Positions 1 through 6,144 are shown, counted from the stretch's first letter. The stretch is DNA of 7,039 nucleotides from an uncultured Anaerolineaceae bacterium (GCA_937967805.1 CALBTC010000127.1:1-7039); one strand, 5' to 3'. Notes: generated from the sequence alone by a model not told the origin. A program made the numbers and translations.

Positions 1-1842
1 CCGCCGCCCGCGAATGATGGTTTGGCGTTCGGCCTCGCCGTAATAGGCCATATCAAACCCGGCCATGCCCTGGTTGTGGTAGATAAGGTGCAAATCGGCG
101 TAGCGGCGGGCCAGGCGCACGGCCGTTTCCGCCAAAGCGCTGTGTTCATCATCTTCATAATGATGGCTGTACGAGCGCATCATGTCGATGGCCGGCCACC
201 AGCCTTCCCCGGCCCGCAGGCGGTCGAAGGTGACGGCCGTGTCCAAATCAGCCAGCGCCGCCGGCTCCGCACCAATGCTCTCGATGCCGTCGTACAGCAT
301 CGTCACGTTAGCCTGCGCATCCAGTGCGGCGAAAGTTGACATAACATCATCTGTGGGGACGATGCCGGTGTCGATAATGAACAGGACCGGCTGATCAACG
401 GCGATGGCCTGAACCTGCTTCACCACCTGTGCTGCCAGATGCTGTTTGCGCGCCGTGGAATCGTTGAGGTCACAGGCAAGCAGGTCTACATGCGCATCGA
501 CGCCGTAATTGCGCCACTGCCACATCCGGCTCTGCGCGTTAAAGTCGCCGCGCTCGAGCACAAGCTGCACCGTCTTGCCTTGATAATAAGTGGCCATACG
601 CTGGATCAATTCACCCACCAGCACATCGATGCCGATGCCGGAGAGCGGGGTGAAGATGCCGTTACGGCCGCCCCATTTGAACGGGGCAATCAAGTCGATG
701 ATTTTGATGCCCGTTTCCCAGATTTGCTTTGTTGGGGTTGGCTGAACAACGATGGAACTTTCGCTCTTGCTGCCATCCAACAGTTTGGTAACGGCCGTTA
801 ACCCCTTAAGTTGTGCCCAGTCGAGAGGCGTGCGGCCCTGGCTGTCTTTGCTGGCGGCGTCGCTGCCGTAATCCAGCAGCAGCTTCACAATTTCGGGGCG
901 GTTGCGGATGACGGCCGTATGCAAAGCCGTTTGTTGGTGATTAGACTTGATGGCCGGATCGGCCCCGTGTTCCATCAGCCACTGCACCAGGTCAGCCTGG
1001 CCCATGTGCACGGCGCGGTGCAGCGGCGTGCCGCCGTTGTGGTCCAGCACATTGAGATCGGCGCCAGCTTCCAGCAGCAGGGCAGCCAACGGCTGGTTGC
1101 CCGTGCTGGCGGCCCAGTGCAGCGCCGTGATCCCCAGCGGCCAATACCAGCCGTCGGCGGCCACACCCCACTCGGTTTTTGTGGCGAGCAGGTCCGGATC
1201 GCGCCGCACCAACTGCCGAACCTGGATCAGATCGTCATTTTTGAGGGCAATAAAAAAGGATATGCGATTGCTAAACTTGTCGTCTTGTGAAGGACGGTAT
1301 GCTTTGCTTGTCATGGGACTTATATTCTCCTTGAGCTGTTGTCGCGCGTCGTAAAGACGCTTTTTGACAGTCGAAAGGGGCAGATTGAGTTCGTTGGCGA
1401 TGTTGTGGTAGGAACGGCCGTTCAAATAAAACAGCCGCGTCACTTCCCGGTAAATCTCTGGCAGGTTATTCACCGCAGCCAAAACCGACTGCCGTCGCTG
1501 CAATTGCTCCAGCATCGCCTCTGGACCGGTGAGGTCGCTGGCCAAATCCGGGGCATCGTCCAGCGCCAGCAGCGTGACCCGCTGGCCGCGCGTCAGCCGG
1601 TCGCACTGCTTCAGCACGATGCGCCGCAGCCAGGCGGGGAACGCTTGCGGTTGGCGCAGGTTGGGCAGGCAGCGGTACGCTTCCCAGAATGCTTCCTGCG
1701 TGGCGTCCTGCGCCTGCTGCCGCTGGCCCAGATAGCGGTATGCAGTGAAGTACGCCATGTCCTGAAACTGGACCACCAGCTTGCCAAATGCGGCACGGTC
1801 GCCATTTTGAACGGCCGTCACCAACTCTACATAATCATTCAT
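1..1842 (-). CDS. ECF sigma factor fused to ankyrin repeats and a degenerate F1-ATPase beta-like domain (3' end outside window)
   Basis: One open frame of 614 visible codons, still open at the left edge. Residues about 10-80 form an ECF sigma region 2 (core with AQDATQEAFWEAYRCLP at 44-60) and about 118-172 form sigma region 4 with its helix-turn-helix (NLPEIYREV, then SYHNIANELNLPLSTVKKRL). Residues about 190-356 are ankyrin repeats with the signatures TALHWAA, TPLHRAV, TALHTAV and TPLDWAQ; the first unit is degenerate. From residue 373 the protein resembles the F1-ATPase beta nucleotide-binding core: ETGIKIIDLIAPFKWGG (376-392), a P-loop position reading SGIGID (401-406) instead of GVGKT, a Walker B-like VLFIID ending at Asp491, GWWPAIDMM (547-555), and a start of the C-terminal helical domain (LARRYADL). 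The F1 beta-barrel is absent. ATG at 1842 directly follows an in-frame TAG, which sets the upstream limit; the ribosome site there is weak. Expected role: a cytoplasmic transcription initiation factor whose C-terminal part senses something or binds a partner (inference). Sigma and ankyrin calls are firm; the F1-like call is strong but made by eye. Rho shares the fold, but ETGIK and the C-terminal helices favour F1/V1. Confidence 0.88.
   Translation of the reverse strand, partial: MNDYVELVTAVQNGDRAAFGKLVVQFQDMAYFTAYRYLGQRQQAQDATQEAFWEAYRCLPNLRQPQAFPAWLRRIVLKQCDRLTRGQRVTLLALDDAPDLASDLTGPEAMLEQLQRRQSVLAAVNNLPEIYREVTRLFYLNGRSYHNIANELNLPLSTVKKRLYDARQQLKENISPMTSKAYRPSQDDKFSNRISFFIALKNDDLIQVRQLVRRDPDLLATKTEWGVAADGWYWPLGITALHWAASTGNQPLAALLLEAGADLNVLDHNGGTPLHRAVHMGQADLVQWLMEHGADPAIKSNHQQTALHTAVIRNRPEIVKLLLDYGSDAASKDSQGRTPLDWAQLKGLTAVTKLLDGSKSESSIVVQPTPTKQIWETGIKIIDLIAPFKWGGRNGIFTPLSGIGIDVLVGELIQRMATYYQGKTVQLVLERGDFNAQSRMWQWRNYGVDAHVDLLACDLNDSTARKQHLAAQVVKQVQAIAVDQPVLFIIDTGIVPTDDVMSTFAALDAQANVTMLYDGIESIGAEPAALADLDTAVTFDRLRAGEGWWPAIDMMRSYSHHYEDDEHSALAETAVRLARRYADLHLIYHNQGMAGFDMAYYGEAERQTIIRGRR
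1312..1332 (-). promoter_or_regulatory. Possible internal ribosome binding site and start codon inside the sigma fusion gene
   Basis: AAGGAG (1332-1327) lies 12 nt before an in-frame ATG (1314-1312, Met177). This is exactly the junction between sigma region 4, which ends at about residue 172, and the ankyrin part. The spacing is longer than usual. It may produce a separate ankyrin/F1-like protein without the sigma part, or be a relic of two genes that fused. The purine-rich hexamer also encodes Lys-Glu in the sigma tail, so coincidence is possible. Confidence 0.35.
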
Positions 1843-1869
1843 CTACCCGTTACCTGATTTCATCATCTT

Positions 1870-1941
1870 GAAGGCCTTCTACTAAACGTAAACCGCATAA
1901 GCATCAGTTTGGAGGACCAAACATGTGAAAGCGGTTTACGT
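1870..1941. repeat. Nested inverted repeats in the divergent intergenic region
   Basis: ACGTAAACCGC (1886-1896) is repeated exactly in inverse as GCGGTTTACGT (1931-1941). Inside lies a second inverted repeat, GTTTGG (1907-1912) and CCAAAC (1917-1922), with an AGGA loop. Next to it is a perfect 10-bp palindrome GAAGGCCTTC (1870-1879). The region separates the divergent starts at 1842 and 2067. It could be an operator for one or both genes, or a stem-loop in the leader of the sigma gene. There is no U-run, so it is not an intrinsic terminator. No promoter for the minus-strand gene could be identified here with confidence. Confidence 0.6.
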
Positions 1942-1987
1942 AAAAGTCCCAAATTTACCCGCAAAAGTTACCAAAAATCTAAAACTG

Positions 1988-2017
1988 TTGCACCGATTAG
2001 GCCAAACCGATCATAAT
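1988..2017 (+). promoter_or_regulatory. Candidate sigma70-type promoter for the cyclic-nucleotide-domain gene
   Basis: A -10-like CATAAT (2012-2017, five of six consensus bases) lies 18 bp after a weak -35-like TTGCAC (1988-1993). It would give a leader of about 45 nt before the ATG at 2067. Two ACCGAT copies flank the spacer. The poor -35 may mean the gene needs an activator or an alternative sigma factor. Confidence 0.4.
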
Positions 2018-2066
2018 CTGTAGGAACCCAACACGCTTATATTTCTTCAGGTAAGGACGCTAAACT

Positions 2067-4244
2067 ATGCGCGAAGCCGATTTTCTCCAACAATTCCTCC
2101 ATCTCCTCAATGCAGACGTGCTTGGCTTGAACCTGGAACAAAAAATAAGTTTGCTGCAAAGCCTCAGCCAGAAAGCCCAACAAGCGCCAGAAAAACCATG
2201 GCCCAACTGTCGCATTGTTTCGTTCATAACGGGCCGGCGCCCCATTGATGAAGCCGCCCATCCTGGACTTGGCTCCAGCGACAACACCAGCATGATCTGC
2301 AACTTTCCTGATCCGGAGACAAACAAAACCTATATCCTGTTTGAATTAAACGGGCTGGAACATTACTCGCCTGAAGCATGTGATTCATTCGGATTAGATG
2401 TGACCCTTTCTTTTAACGGAACGGCCAATTCTCAGCACACGCACCCCATCCCCAGCTGGAATAAGCGCCCAATTGAACCCATGATCTTCAAGAATGTGCC
2501 GGGCGACAATCCCATCCTGCAACCTGTTTCTTTGCGGGAGATTGCCGGACACAATTTGGTTTTCGCTTTATCGCCCGAAAAGGATTTTTTGCCTATCGAC
2601 TGGTCTTGGGATGAACTGGACCATACCGTTCGAGCTGCGGCCACCGACGGCACAGATCCATTCACCTTTGGCCATTTGTTCACGCAGATTGTGCATGTCT
2701 CCATACGGCTCACGCACGACGAACTGCCCGTCGCTGCCGCCCACACCTTGCTGGATGTTTGTGATACACGGCGGTATGGCTCTCTGTACCAGCGCATTGT
2801 GGAACGGTTACTCGTGCCGGACACAGAGCAACAGGCGCAAAGAGCCGGAGCAGCGCCTTTAGACGTATCTTTTCATCCCTGGTTTCCGGTTTTGAAGATT
2901 GGATCAGACAAGGCAGAACTTTACACCGATGCCTTGATTGAAGACATTGTTCACAAAAAACGCCACCTGACCGATCCCAAATGGTTGATGCGCGTCGGAC
3001 TTTACCTGGAATTACTGACCTGCATTGGCATTTTTGAAGCCGTCAAAGAAGACGTCGGTGACTTGCTCAGCCCAGCGGAGCGAGCGGCTTACGAAACCCA
3101 TCCTTTTTTCGCCGAAATTCGCACGCGACTGAATCCCAAAGGGTGGCGCAAAGTGTGGCAGCTGCGGGAAATATCATTTCCCAGGTTTGGCGTACCGCAA
3201 ACCGGTCCGGTTAGCAGCCTGAACCTGCTGCAAAAGAAAAAGGCGACGCTGGCTTTCTTGCAGGTCCACCATGATGATTTGAAACATGCCATCGCCCTGG
3301 CCGGAAAGAACGAATACAACGCCCAGGAAACCTGGCACAGAGTTTTTCGCGATGCAGAGCGTGCTGTGCTGCGCAAAACAGATGACGCTTTCCCCGAATT
3401 GGGATTTTTAGACAACACGCTAAAAGAGATTATCCTCTGGCATCAAAAGGGCAGAACCGCTCTTACCGGGACCGCATTAAGACAGTTTACCAGCATCATT
3501 GGCGATCAGGATGGTTTGTTTGCCTCCGCTTGCAACCAGTACCGGGCTTCGATGAATGAAGTGGCTGAATGGGCCAAGCACCACGGCTTGATGGACTATA
3601 CAGGCGAAGAGTGCGTTCCCTATCAGGTGAGTCTCTTGCAGGCCTATATGGAAAAACAAACCGGACAGGTGGAACGGTTGCAGCGCCGGGATGGATATAC
3701 TGAATCGTTAGGTGCAATTGTCAAGTTGCCCACAGAATTCAACGTTTCTTCTGAATTGATCTTTGAGCTGCTTTCAGAAGTGCCCCTTTTTCGGATGCTT
3801 ACCGCAGACGAGCGCCGCCAACTGGCCAATACAGCGCGCGAGATTGTACTTGGGCCGATGGAGCGAATCATCATTGAGGGACGAGCCGGTTCCTCCCTGT
3901 TTTTAGTTGGGGGCGGCAGCCTGGAAGTGTTAATTCGCCAGGCCGATGGCGTGGACAAGGTAATCGACATCAAAAGTCGAGGAGATGTGGTGGGTGAAGT
4001 GTCCTTGTTAACCGGTGCCCCCCGCACGGCAACTGTACGGGCAGTGAAGAGTGCCACGGTTTATGAAATTGGCAAGCGACAATATCAACCGATCATTCAG
4101 GCCAGGCCCGACCTGGTTGATGAATTGGCTGCGATTATGAAGAAAAATATGCAAAACATCCAGCAGCAGCGTGAAGCGTACGCGAGTGAAGATGCATCGC
4201 TTGCCATCAAAGAGCGTATCTGGCGCTTTTTCTTTGGGAGCTAA
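2067..4244 (+). CDS. Large protein of unknown N-terminal function with a C-terminal cyclic-nucleotide-binding domain
   Basis: 725 residues. The ATG at 2067 is preceded by AAGGA (2053-2057) with a 9-nt spacer. Residues about 572-690 form a Crp-type cyclic-nucleotide-binding beta-barrel. It begins with VPLFRMLTADE, and the phosphate-binding cassette reads GEVSLLTGAPRTATVRA (643-659), keeping the Gly-Glu pair (643-644) and Arg653-Thr654-Ala655 that bind the cyclic phosphate in this family. The tail (about 690-725) is charged and ends in RIWRFFFGS. There is no winged-helix domain, so this is not a Crp/Fnr transcription factor. The tail resembles those of cyclic-nucleotide-regulated MscS-like channels, but I see no transmembrane segments or signal peptide, so the protein appears cytoplasmic. 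I do not recognise residues 1-570; the middle part (about 280-560) looks alpha-helical and charged. No ACGGCCGT octamer occurs in it, and it reads as less GC-rich than its neighbours. It is divergent from the sigma fusion gene and convergent with aspS, with 25 bp between the stop codons and no visible terminator. Confidence 0.85.
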   Translation: MREADFLQQFLHLLNADVLGLNLEQKISLLQSLSQKAQQAPEKPWPNCRIVSFITGRRPIDEAAHPGLGSSDNTSMICNFPDPETNKTYILFELNGLEHYSPEACDSFGLDVTLSFNGTANSQHTHPIPSWNKRPIEPMIFKNVPGDNPILQPVSLREIAGHNLVFALSPEKDFLPIDWSWDELDHTVRAAATDGTDPFTFGHLFTQIVHVSIRLTHDELPVAAAHTLLDVCDTRRYGSLYQRIVERLLVPDTEQQAQRAGAAPLDVSFHPWFPVLKIGSDKAELYTDALIEDIVHKKRHLTDPKWLMRVGLYLELLTCIGIFEAVKEDVGDLLSPAERAAYETHPFFAEIRTRLNPKGWRKVWQLREISFPRFGVPQTGPVSSLNLLQKKKATLAFLQVHHDDLKHAIALAGKNEYNAQETWHRVFRDAERAVLRKTDDAFPELGFLDNTLKEIILWHQKGRTALTGTALRQFTSIIGDQDGLFASACNQYRASMNEVAEWAKHHGLMDYTGEECVPYQVSLLQAYMEKQTGQVERLQRRDGYTESLGAIVKLPTEFNVSSELIFELLSEVPLFRMLTADERRQLANTAREIVLGPMERIIIEGRAGSSLFLVGGGSLEVLIRQADGVDKVIDIKSRGDVVGEVSLLTGAPRTATVRAVKSATVYEIGKRQYQPIIQARPDLVDELAAIMKKNMQNIQQQREAYASEDASLAIKERIWRFFFGS

Positions 4245-4269
4245 CGTTTCGCTTCTCGATTCTAAACTT

Positions 4270-5571
4270 TCATGGCGTGAGCCGCTTTTGGTCACGCGGG
4301 AACAGCGTCGCCAGCCGCAGGTTGGGCAGCCCCAGCAGCTGCATCAGCAGCCGCTCCAGCCCGATGGCAAAGCCGCCGTGCGGCGGCATCCCGTAGCGGA
4401 ACGCTTCCAGGTACGTCTCGAACGGTCCCGGTGATAGATTGGCTTTTTCCAGCGCTGCCAGGTAGTCGGCATAGAGATGCAGCCGCTGCCCGCCGGTGAT
4501 CAGCTCTGTGCCGCGAAACAGCAGGTCGAACGAGTTGGAAAATTCGGGGCTTTCCGGATCGGGGTGGGTGTAGAACGGCCGTTTCCCCATCGGGTAACCC
4601 ACCACAAACAAAAAGTCGCTGCCGTGTTCCTGCTGGGCCCCCTCACCCAGCCAGCGCTCATCCTGCGGCGACAGGTCTGGCTCGCCCCGCACGTCCACGC
4701 CGTGCCGCTGCCAGATCAGCTCCTGCGCCTCGGTAAAATGGATGTGTGGAATTGACGTTGGCACCTCGGGCATTTTCGCGTTTAGTGTTGCCAATTCAGG
4801 GCCATACTTATTGGCCAACGTTGTGAAGATGCCCGCCAGCACCGTGCGCACCATCCCCATCACCGTAAAATGGTTCTCAATGAAGCCAAACTCCACGTCC
4901 AGGCTCACATACTCGTTCACGTGGCGCGTCGTGTCGTGCGGCTCGGCGCGGAAAACCGGCCCCACCTCAAACACGCGGGCAAACACGCCCACCATGATCT
5001 GCTTGTAAAACTGCGGACTTTGCGCCAGAAATGCATCGCCGCCAAAATATTCCAGCTTAAACACATTTGCCCCGCTTTCCGTGGCGGAGGCCACCAGCTT
5101 GGGCGACTGTATTTCGGTGAAATGTTCGGCCGTTAGCGTGGCACGAAAACCGGTCATAACGCCCGCTGCCAGACGAAACACCGCCTGCCGCAGCGGATGC
5201 CGGTTGGCCACCACGGCGTGGTCCAGCAGCGTTGGCAGACCGGCCTTGAGCCGTTTTTGCTGCAACGGCACGGGTGTCGGCTCCGTCACCGGCGTGATGA
5301 CGTTGATTTGCGGCTGATGCAGCTCCACGCCGCCTGGGGCCTGCCCCGTGGCCACAACCGTGCCGCTCAGCGCGATGACGCTCTCCAGGTTCAGTTCGGT
5401 GATGGGTGCCAGGTCCGCCTCGCTTTCGGTGACGGCCTGGAGGGTGCCCCAGCCGTCACGCAGCACGACAAAGCTGACGCCACCCAGGCGGCGCACGTTG
5501 TGCAGCCAACCCGTCAGGCGCACTTGCTGCCCAACGTGGCTGCCGGCTTCGACTGTTCTAATTCTGTTCAT
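4270..5571 (-). CDS. aspS: Aspartate--tRNA ligase, archaeal-type, probably non-discriminating
   Basis: 433 residues, the compact archaeal-type AspRS length; bacterial-type AspRS carries an extra GAD insertion and is near 590. It charges tRNA-Asp with aspartate using ATP in the cytoplasm. An N-terminal OB-fold anticodon-binding domain (about 15-100, with VRLTGWLHNVRRLGGVSFVV) is followed by the class II catalytic core: motif 1 region around 151-160 (FTEIQSPKLV), QSPQFYKQ at 184-191, motif 2 FRAEPHDTTRHVNEY from 207, and motif 3 GGFAIGLERL at 399-408. His24 in the OB fold, where discriminating archaeal enzymes have Trp, suggests an enzyme that also charges tRNA-Asn for later amidation by GatCAB (inference). 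The start is ATG at 5571, because GGAGG (5581-5577) sits 5 nt upstream; a GTG two codons earlier overlaps that site and is unlikely. It is transcribed from its own promoter through a T-box leader whose specifier codon is Asp. AsnRS was considered, but motif 2 is of the AspRS type. Confidence 0.93.
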   Translation of the reverse strand: MNRIRTVEAGSHVGQQVRLTGWLHNVRRLGGVSFVVLRDGWGTLQAVTESEADLAPITELNLESVIALSGTVVATGQAPGGVELHQPQINVITPVTEPTPVPLQQKRLKAGLPTLLDHAVVANRHPLRQAVFRLAAGVMTGFRATLTAEHFTEIQSPKLVASATESGANVFKLEYFGGDAFLAQSPQFYKQIMVGVFARVFEVGPVFRAEPHDTTRHVNEYVSLDVEFGFIENHFTVMGMVRTVLAGIFTTLANKYGPELATLNAKMPEVPTSIPHIHFTEAQELIWQRHGVDVRGEPDLSPQDERWLGEGAQQEHGSDFLFVVGYPMGKRPFYTHPDPESPEFSNSFDLLFRGTELITGGQRLHLYADYLAALEKANLSPGPFETYLEAFRYGMPPHGGFAIGLERLLMQLLGLPNLRLATLFPRDQKRLTP

Positions 5572-5597
5572 AAACACCTCCGTAACTGCCTCATAAG

Positions 5598-5649
5598 CCT
5601 CCCGCAGGTTTTATCTAAATGGGTGGTTCTAGGCGGAACCTGCGGGAGG
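5598..5649 (-). other. Stem-loop with 13-bp perfect arms just upstream of aspS
   Basis: AACCTGCGGGAGG (plus strand 5637-5649) is the exact inverse of CCTCCCGCAGGTT (5598-5610), with a 26-nt loop. There is no U-tract, so it is not a canonical terminator. In the aspS mRNA the promoter-proximal arm contains CCUCC, which can pair either with GGGAGG of its own partner arm or with the GGAGG ribosome site at 5577-5581. A role in translation control or mRNA stability is possible but unproven. Confidence 0.6.
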
Positions 5650-5689
5650 TTGTTCCTGCTCGCAGGGCAATTTTTAAAATTGACTGACA

Positions 5690-5729
5690 AAATATAAAAG
5701 CCCTCGCCTCCAATTTGGAGGACGAGAGC
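5690..5729 (-). terminator. Second terminator-like hairpin in the aspS leader
   Basis: In minus-strand RNA, GCUCUCGUCCUCCAA pairs with UUGGAGGCGAGGGC (14 pairs, two G-U, one bulged C), followed by UUUUAUAUUUU. It shares CUCGUCCUCCAAA with the T-box terminator 65 nt upstream, so it looks like a duplicated or second-stage attenuator. No UGGNACC T-box precedes it. Confidence 0.65.
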
Positions 5730-5734
5730 CGCTT

Positions 5735-5759
5735 TTGGACAGCAAAAAGCGCTGCCCAA
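5735..5759 (-). other. Hairpin between the two terminators of the aspS leader
   Basis: UUGGGCAGC and GCUGUCCAA form nine pairs around a 7-nt loop (GCUUUUU). One pair is G-U in minus-strand RNA but would be an A-C mismatch in the plus-strand RNA, so the structure fits transcription towards aspS. It lies where an antiterminator for the second terminator would be expected, but it lacks the tRNA-binding bulge. Confidence 0.5.
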
Positions 5760-5763
5760 CGCC

Positions 5764-5798
5764 AAAAAAACGCCCGCCCTCGCTTTGGAGGACGAGCG
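5764..5798 (-). terminator. T-box-controlled intrinsic terminator
   Basis: In the minus-strand RNA, CGCUCGUCCUC (5798-5788) pairs over 11 positions, with G-U wobbles, with GAGGGCGGGCG (5781-5771). The loop is CAAAGC and U7 follows (5770-5764). Its 5' arm is the same segment that closes the antiterminator at 5785-5829, so the two folds exclude each other. Confidence 0.85.
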
Positions 5799-5936
5799 TT
5801 CAACTTAGCGCTCGTGGTGCCACCACCAATTTGTCAGCGTTAGAAAAATAACGCCAACCTCTTGCGGCCTGGGAATTGTTTGTACAAATCGCCTAAGCCT
5901 GGACGCTGTAACGGGCGCGCCCGAATTCAGTTATTT

Positions 5937-6018
5937 AGTAATCAGTAGGTCAGTGGTCAGTAATCAACTGTTTTACTGATTACTCACTACCGATCACTGA
6001 ACACTGTTCACCGATCAG
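5937..6018. repeat. Inverted heptanucleotide repeat (CAGTAAT-like / ACTGATT-like units) inside the T-box leader
   Basis: Plus-strand 5937-5966 is built of about 7-bp units such as AGTAATC, AGTAGGTC, AGTGGTC and AGTAATC. Positions 5975-6018 are built of units ACTGATT, ACTCACT, ACCGATC, ACTGAAC, ACTGTTC, ACCGATC, roughly the inverse complement. AGTAATCA and TGATTACT enclose a short loop, so the block can fold as one long imperfect hairpin. It begins immediately after T-box stem I, where stem II would lie. It resembles a mobile or slippage-expanded intergenic repeat rather than a coding element. Confidence 0.7.
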
Positions 6019-6144
6019 CTCGAGGGTGTCATTAACAAGAATTGCCGGCGGCGCTTGCAGCAAATGCGTCGCTCTCTGGGCGGCAAGGGAGCCTGTTAAC
6101 CTGTCCCTTTCATAGCATTTGGTTTATGGGTTGTTTGGGGATGC

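Larger units (their letters stand above)
5764..6138 (-). promoter_or_regulatory. T-box riboswitch (tRNA-Asp sensing) in the aspS leader
   Basis: Read on the minus strand. Stem I (6108-6023) has a base AGGG/CCCU, then UUAACA/UGUUAA and UUGCCG/CGGCAA helices, the conserved AGAGAG bulge sequence (6077-6072), and an apical hairpin whose loop AUUUGCUGCAA fits the T-box pattern UGxUGxAA. The specifier loop 3' side reads UGACA before the CCC of the base, giving codon GAC (6030-6028), which is Asp, followed by the usual purine. The antiterminator (5829-5785) is UUGGUGG, the tRNA-acceptor bulge UGGCACC (5822-5816, family consensus UGGNACC), helix ACGAGCG/CGCUCGU, and CCUCCAA. Uncharged tRNA-Asp should stabilise it and prevent the terminator at 5764-5798. 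A hairpin GCGUUA/UAACGC just before the antiterminator is a plausible stem III. Between stem I and that region lies a heptad-repeat insertion. The agreement of specifier codon and downstream gene makes this a strong call. Confidence 0.9.

Noticed and set aside
373..726. Rho termination factor homology for the C-terminal domain of the sigma fusion
   Set aside because: Rho shares the fold and a DLIAP-like segment, but the ETGIK start, the following C-terminal helices and the absence of Rho RNA-binding motifs fit F1/V1 beta better.
22..1857. Several plus-strand open frames of 70-172 codons (for example 439-801, 811-1290, 1339-1857)
   Set aside because: They lie antisense to the continuous sigma/ankyrin/F1-like frame, their translations show no domain pattern, and the minus-strand frame carries clear family motifs.
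2067..4244. Crp/Fnr transcription factor or cyclic-nucleotide-gated channel
   Set aside because: There is no helix-turn-helix after the sensor domain and there are no transmembrane segments before it.
5575..5577. GTG as an alternative aspS start two codons upstream
   Set aside because: It overlaps the GGAGG ribosome site; the ATG at 5571 has the correct spacing.
4171..5697. Plus-strand open frames across the aspS region, including 5197-5697
   Set aside because: They are antisense shadows of aspS and its leader; the minus-strand frame has all class II synthetase motifs.
5937..6018. CRISPR-like array
   Set aside because: Units are only about 7 bp, contiguous and inverted; there are no spacers.
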